7,198 nucleotides of DNA from Candidatus Sodaliphilus fimicaballi. GTDB lineage: Bacteria; Bacteroidota; Bacteroidia; Bacteroidales; Muribaculaceae. How positions within the stretch are numbered: the first letter of the stretch is position 1; each line of letters starts with the position of its first letter. Position numbers and translations under genes: made by a program. Positions 5,464 to 7,198 of the stretch are shown here, one piece after another. Location of the stretch: NCBI GenBank assembly GCA_018065165.1, contig JAGHTV010000310.1, forward strand, positions 1 through 7,198, read 5' to 3'. The notes under the pieces were generated by a model, which was given only the letters and a program-made list of their open reading frames with translations, did not search any database and was not told where the DNA came from.

Positions 5464-6831
5464 ATGAATGACTTTCTTAACAGTTTAGGTGAGTGGATTA
5501 TCAATGCCAGTGACCTTGTCTGCGGCTATCCTGAGTTCCTTTTACTCATAGGTGGCGGTCTGTTCCTGTTTGCATACTCAGGAGCGGTTTCTTTCCGTAA
5601 ATTACCCATGGCGATAAAAGCACTGCGCAATAAGCAGGCTCAAGACAGCGGAAAGGAAAACGGACAAATCAGTTCAATCCAGGCCTTGCTCAGCGCCATT
5701 GCAGCAACAGTGGGCATGGGCAACATTGCCGGCGTGGCTATCGCCCTGTCGATAGGCGGCCCGGGCGTAATCTTCTGGATGTGGGTTAGTGCCCTTGTGG
5801 GTATGACTACAAAATTCTTTGAAGGCACACTCTCTATCATGTACAAGGGCAAGGACGACGCCGGTGAGGTGCAAGGCGGTCCCATGTACATCATCACACA
5901 AGCCATGGGTCCCAAGTGGCGTCCACTGGCAGTGACATTTGCAATCTTTGGTCTTTTCGGTACACTGTGCTTCACACAGGCCAACCAGCTGGTTGAGAGC
6001 ATCACCACCGTGTTCACTACTCCCATGGGCATCGAGAACACCGTAGGCCTGCGATTTGGCATGGGTGTGTGCATCATCATCATTGTGGGCTTTGTGCTGC
6101 TGGGCGGCATCAAGCGCATCGCACAGTTTGCATCGCGCATCGTGCCCCTGATGGTAATGCTTTACTTCTTCCTCGTGGCAGTGGTCATGGTGATGAACTA
6201 CGATATGATTCCTGGCGTGTTCAAGTCAATCTTTGAAGGCGCATTCTCTATGGAGGCCGGATTTGGTGCATTTGCCTTTGTAGCACTCACAGGTGCTCGC
6301 CGCGCAGCCTTTGTCAACGAGGCCGGTGTGGGTACCGCATCGATGATGCACGGTGCATCGCGCAACACCGATGCCGTGCGCGAGGGTCTCATCGCCATGC
6401 TGGCACCAGCAATCGACTCGGGCTTTGTGTGCACACTCACTGCAATGCCCATTCTCATTGCCGGCAACTATGCCAATGTTGAAGGCGTCAAGGGTCTTTA
6501 CATCGCTCTGGGCTCGTTTGGTCAACTGCTGCCCTACGGACAGTATCTGCTCATGGCCATCGTGTTCTTCTTTGCATTCAGCACGATGTTCTCTTATTCA
6601 TACTACGGCCTCAAGTGCACCAACTTCCTGTTTGGTGCAAAGCATGCCTTCAAGTACAACTACTTCTATCTGGCAACCATCCTCATTGCAGCGGTTATTC
6701 CACTGGATGCATTGGTAAGCTTCATGGACCTGGCGTTTGCATGTATGGCACTGTGTACGATGATCATGCTCATCACCTTGAGCCCGCGTGTCAAGGTTAA
6801 GATGAAAGAGTATTTTGAAAATACCAAATAA
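5464..6831 (+). CDS. alanine/glycine:cation symporter (AGCS family)
   Basis: An inner-membrane transporter (455 residues) predicted to import alanine, glycine or a related small amino acid with Na+ (or H+). About eleven hydrophobic segments can be seen (roughly 22-40, 70-96, 101-124, 154-176, 198-215, 222-244, 266-278, 308-334, 358-382, 399-413, 414-440), fitting the eleven-helix LeuT-like fold known for AgcS. Family signatures are present: GMGNIAGVAIALSIGGPG (84-101), FWMW (104-107), QGGPMYI (137-143) and NEAGVGTA (285-292). The stretch around the last motif (ARRAAFVNEAG, then SMMHGASRN) differs from the more usual RG-x-x-SNEAGxGSAP wording, so substrate preference should not be assumed. The first methionine is chosen because it lies at a normal distance from a near-consensus promoter and just before the first hydrophobic region. 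The gene is monocistronic: glgB's terminator precedes it and a strong terminator follows. Confidence 0.93.
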   Translation: MNDFLNSLGEWIINASDLVCGYPEFLLLIGGGLFLFAYSGAVSFRKLPMAIKALRNKQAQDSGKENGQISSIQALLSAIAATVGMGNIAGVAIALSIGGPGVIFWMWVSALVGMTTKFFEGTLSIMYKGKDDAGEVQGGPMYIITQAMGPKWRPLAVTFAIFGLFGTLCFTQANQLVESITTVFTTPMGIENTVGLRFGMGVCIIIIVGFVLLGGIKRIAQFASRIVPLMVMLYFFLVAVVMVMNYDMIPGVFKSIFEGAFSMEAGFGAFAFVALTGARRAAFVNEAGVGTASMMHGASRNTDAVREGLIAMLAPAIDSGFVCTLTAMPILIAGNYANVEGVKGLYIALGSFGQLLPYGQYLLMAIVFFFAFSTMFSYSYYGLKCTNFLFGAKHAFKYNYFYLATILIAAVIPLDALVSFMDLAFACMALCTMIMLITLSPRVKVKMKEYFENTK

Positions 6832-6857
6832 CGGCTTACATACCCTTCAGGTATAAC

Positions 6858-6903
6858 AAACCTGCCCTTATGTTCAATGCATAAGGGCAGGTTTTGATTT
6901 TTT
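6858..6903 (+). terminator. strong intrinsic terminator of the symporter gene
   Basis: A perfect 15-bp stem (AAACCTGCCCTTATG at 6858-6872 with 6880-6894) has a 7-base loop and is followed by TTTT, GA and six T (6892-6903). It starts 26 bases after the stop codon. A smaller hairpin, ATACC-CTTCA-GGTAT (6840-6854), precedes it. On the minus strand the stem is followed by a poor T run (GTTTGTTATA), so help in ending the convergent transcript is possible but less certain. Confidence 0.93.
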
Positions 6904-6911
6904 CTCAATAC

Positions 6912-6932
6912 TCTAATATATCTTATATTAGA
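6912..6932. repeat. A/T-rich perfect inverted repeat between convergent genes
   Basis: TCTAATATA (6912-6920) and TATATTAGA (6924-6932) are exact complements around TCT. It lies 14 bases past the stop of the LuxR-type gene, so it could fold at the end of that transcript, but no T run follows it on the minus strand (GAGTATTGAG and then A). It is therefore not a canonical terminator; a protein-binding palindrome or mRNA-end hairpin are alternatives. Confidence 0.45.
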
Positions 6933-6945
6933 TAGTTACTCAAGA

Positions 6946-7155
6946 TTAAGATAGCAAGTGCATGCGGAATGCATTACCTATAAGTTGTGCGACATTAGCC
7001 GATAAGGTTTTTCGCAGCAATTGTTTACGATGATATTCCACCGTATTGGGTGAAATAAAAAGTTTCTCAGATATTTCCTTACTACTAAAACCGTATGACA
7101 ACAATTCCAGCACCTCAAGTTCTCTTGTCGTGAGTTCGATTTTGGGGTTGCTCAT
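6946..7155 (-). CDS. stand-alone LuxR-type helix-turn-helix DNA-binding protein
   Basis: A 69-residue protein that is almost entirely one LuxR C-terminal (GerE-type) DNA-binding domain. LTTRELEVLELLSYG (8-22) is the first helix with its turn, SSKEISEKLFIS (24-35) the scaffold helix, and PNTVEYHRKQLLRK (36-49) the recognition helix; a fourth, dimer-forming helix covers about 53-66. The conserved glutamates of the RELEVL motif and the TV-x-x-H signature are intact. It probably regulates transcription, but no sensory, receiver or PAS domain is attached, so its signal and targets are unknown. It does not look like a chopped-off remnant: an in-frame TAA lies four codons upstream of the ATG and a -7 element sits at a normal distance. 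It might need a partner, or act as a modulator by forming dimers with larger LuxR-type proteins; that is inference. It converges on the symporter gene. Confidence 0.85.
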   Translation of the reverse strand: MSNPKIELTTRELEVLELLSYGFSSKEISEKLFISPNTVEYHRKQLLRKTLSANVAQLIGNAFRMHLLS

Positions 7156-7187
7156 TATAATAGTTTATTTATTAATTTATTCGTATG

Positions 7188-7195
7188 CAAATGTA
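7188..7195 (-). promoter_or_regulatory. -7 promoter element of the LuxR-type gene
   Basis: The minus strand reads TACATTTG, a match to TAnnTTTG, about 33 bases before the ATG and predicting a leader of about 25-30 A/T-rich bases. The matching -33 element would lie beyond the window edge and cannot be checked. It supports the short start of the 69-residue protein. Confidence 0.6.
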
Positions 7196-7198
7196 ACT

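Noticed and set aside
5640..6140. Methionine-rich open frame of 166 codons antisense to the symporter
   Set aside because: The many Met and Pro residues come from reading the reverse of symporter codons; no start-region signals are present.
6858..6903. Long hairpin considered as a small RNA gene or attachment site
   Set aside because: The perfect stem plus T run right after a stop codon is fully explained as an intrinsic terminator.

Overview
This window looks like chromosome from an anaerobic gut-type member of the Bacteroidales. The evidence is direct: four start regions carry the Bacteroidetes -7 promoter element TAnnTTTG (two with a TTG/TTTG element 19-20 bases upstream), start codons lack Shine-Dalgarno sequences and follow A/T-rich leaders, and the secreted protein has a short Bacteroidales-style C-terminal tail. 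Codon use and gene types make Muribaculaceae or Prevotellaceae the likeliest families, but that is inference. No rRNA, tRNA, CRISPR array, insertion sequence or integrase was seen.

Layout. Bases 1-266 hold no gene: there are degenerate short hairpin repeats and a clear intrinsic terminator serving the first gene. That gene (267-1964, minus strand) encodes a secreted 565-residue protein built of what look like three successive CBM6-like beta-sandwich modules with no catalytic domain. A divergent intergenic region (1965-2246) holds a promoter in each direction. Next come, on the plus strand, a YpfJ-family membrane-anchored zinc metallopeptidase (2247-3116), an unusual 128-base spacer, and a glycogen branching enzyme of the GH13_8 type (glgB, 3245-5287). 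A terminator and a near-consensus promoter then precede an alanine/glycine:cation symporter (5464-6831), which ends in a very strong terminator. Convergent to it on the minus strand is a 69-residue stand-alone LuxR-type helix-turn-helix protein (6946-7155) with its own -7 element at the window edge.

How the genes relate. Most units look like independent transcription units, each with its own promoter or terminator. The exception is ypfJ-glgB: no -7 element was found between them, so glgB may depend on read-through. The spacer contains six exact 9-base CCGGNNNNN units that can fold into a long hairpin followed by five T, and the same bases are spanned by a 23-codon open frame ending four bases before the glgB start. 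This is the most interesting structure here: it could be a terminator, an attenuator with a leader peptide, or a dispersed repeat. The genes touch carbohydrate binding, glycogen synthesis, amino-acid uptake and regulation, but they do not form a recognisable polysaccharide utilisation locus. I see no clear novel defence or mobile system.
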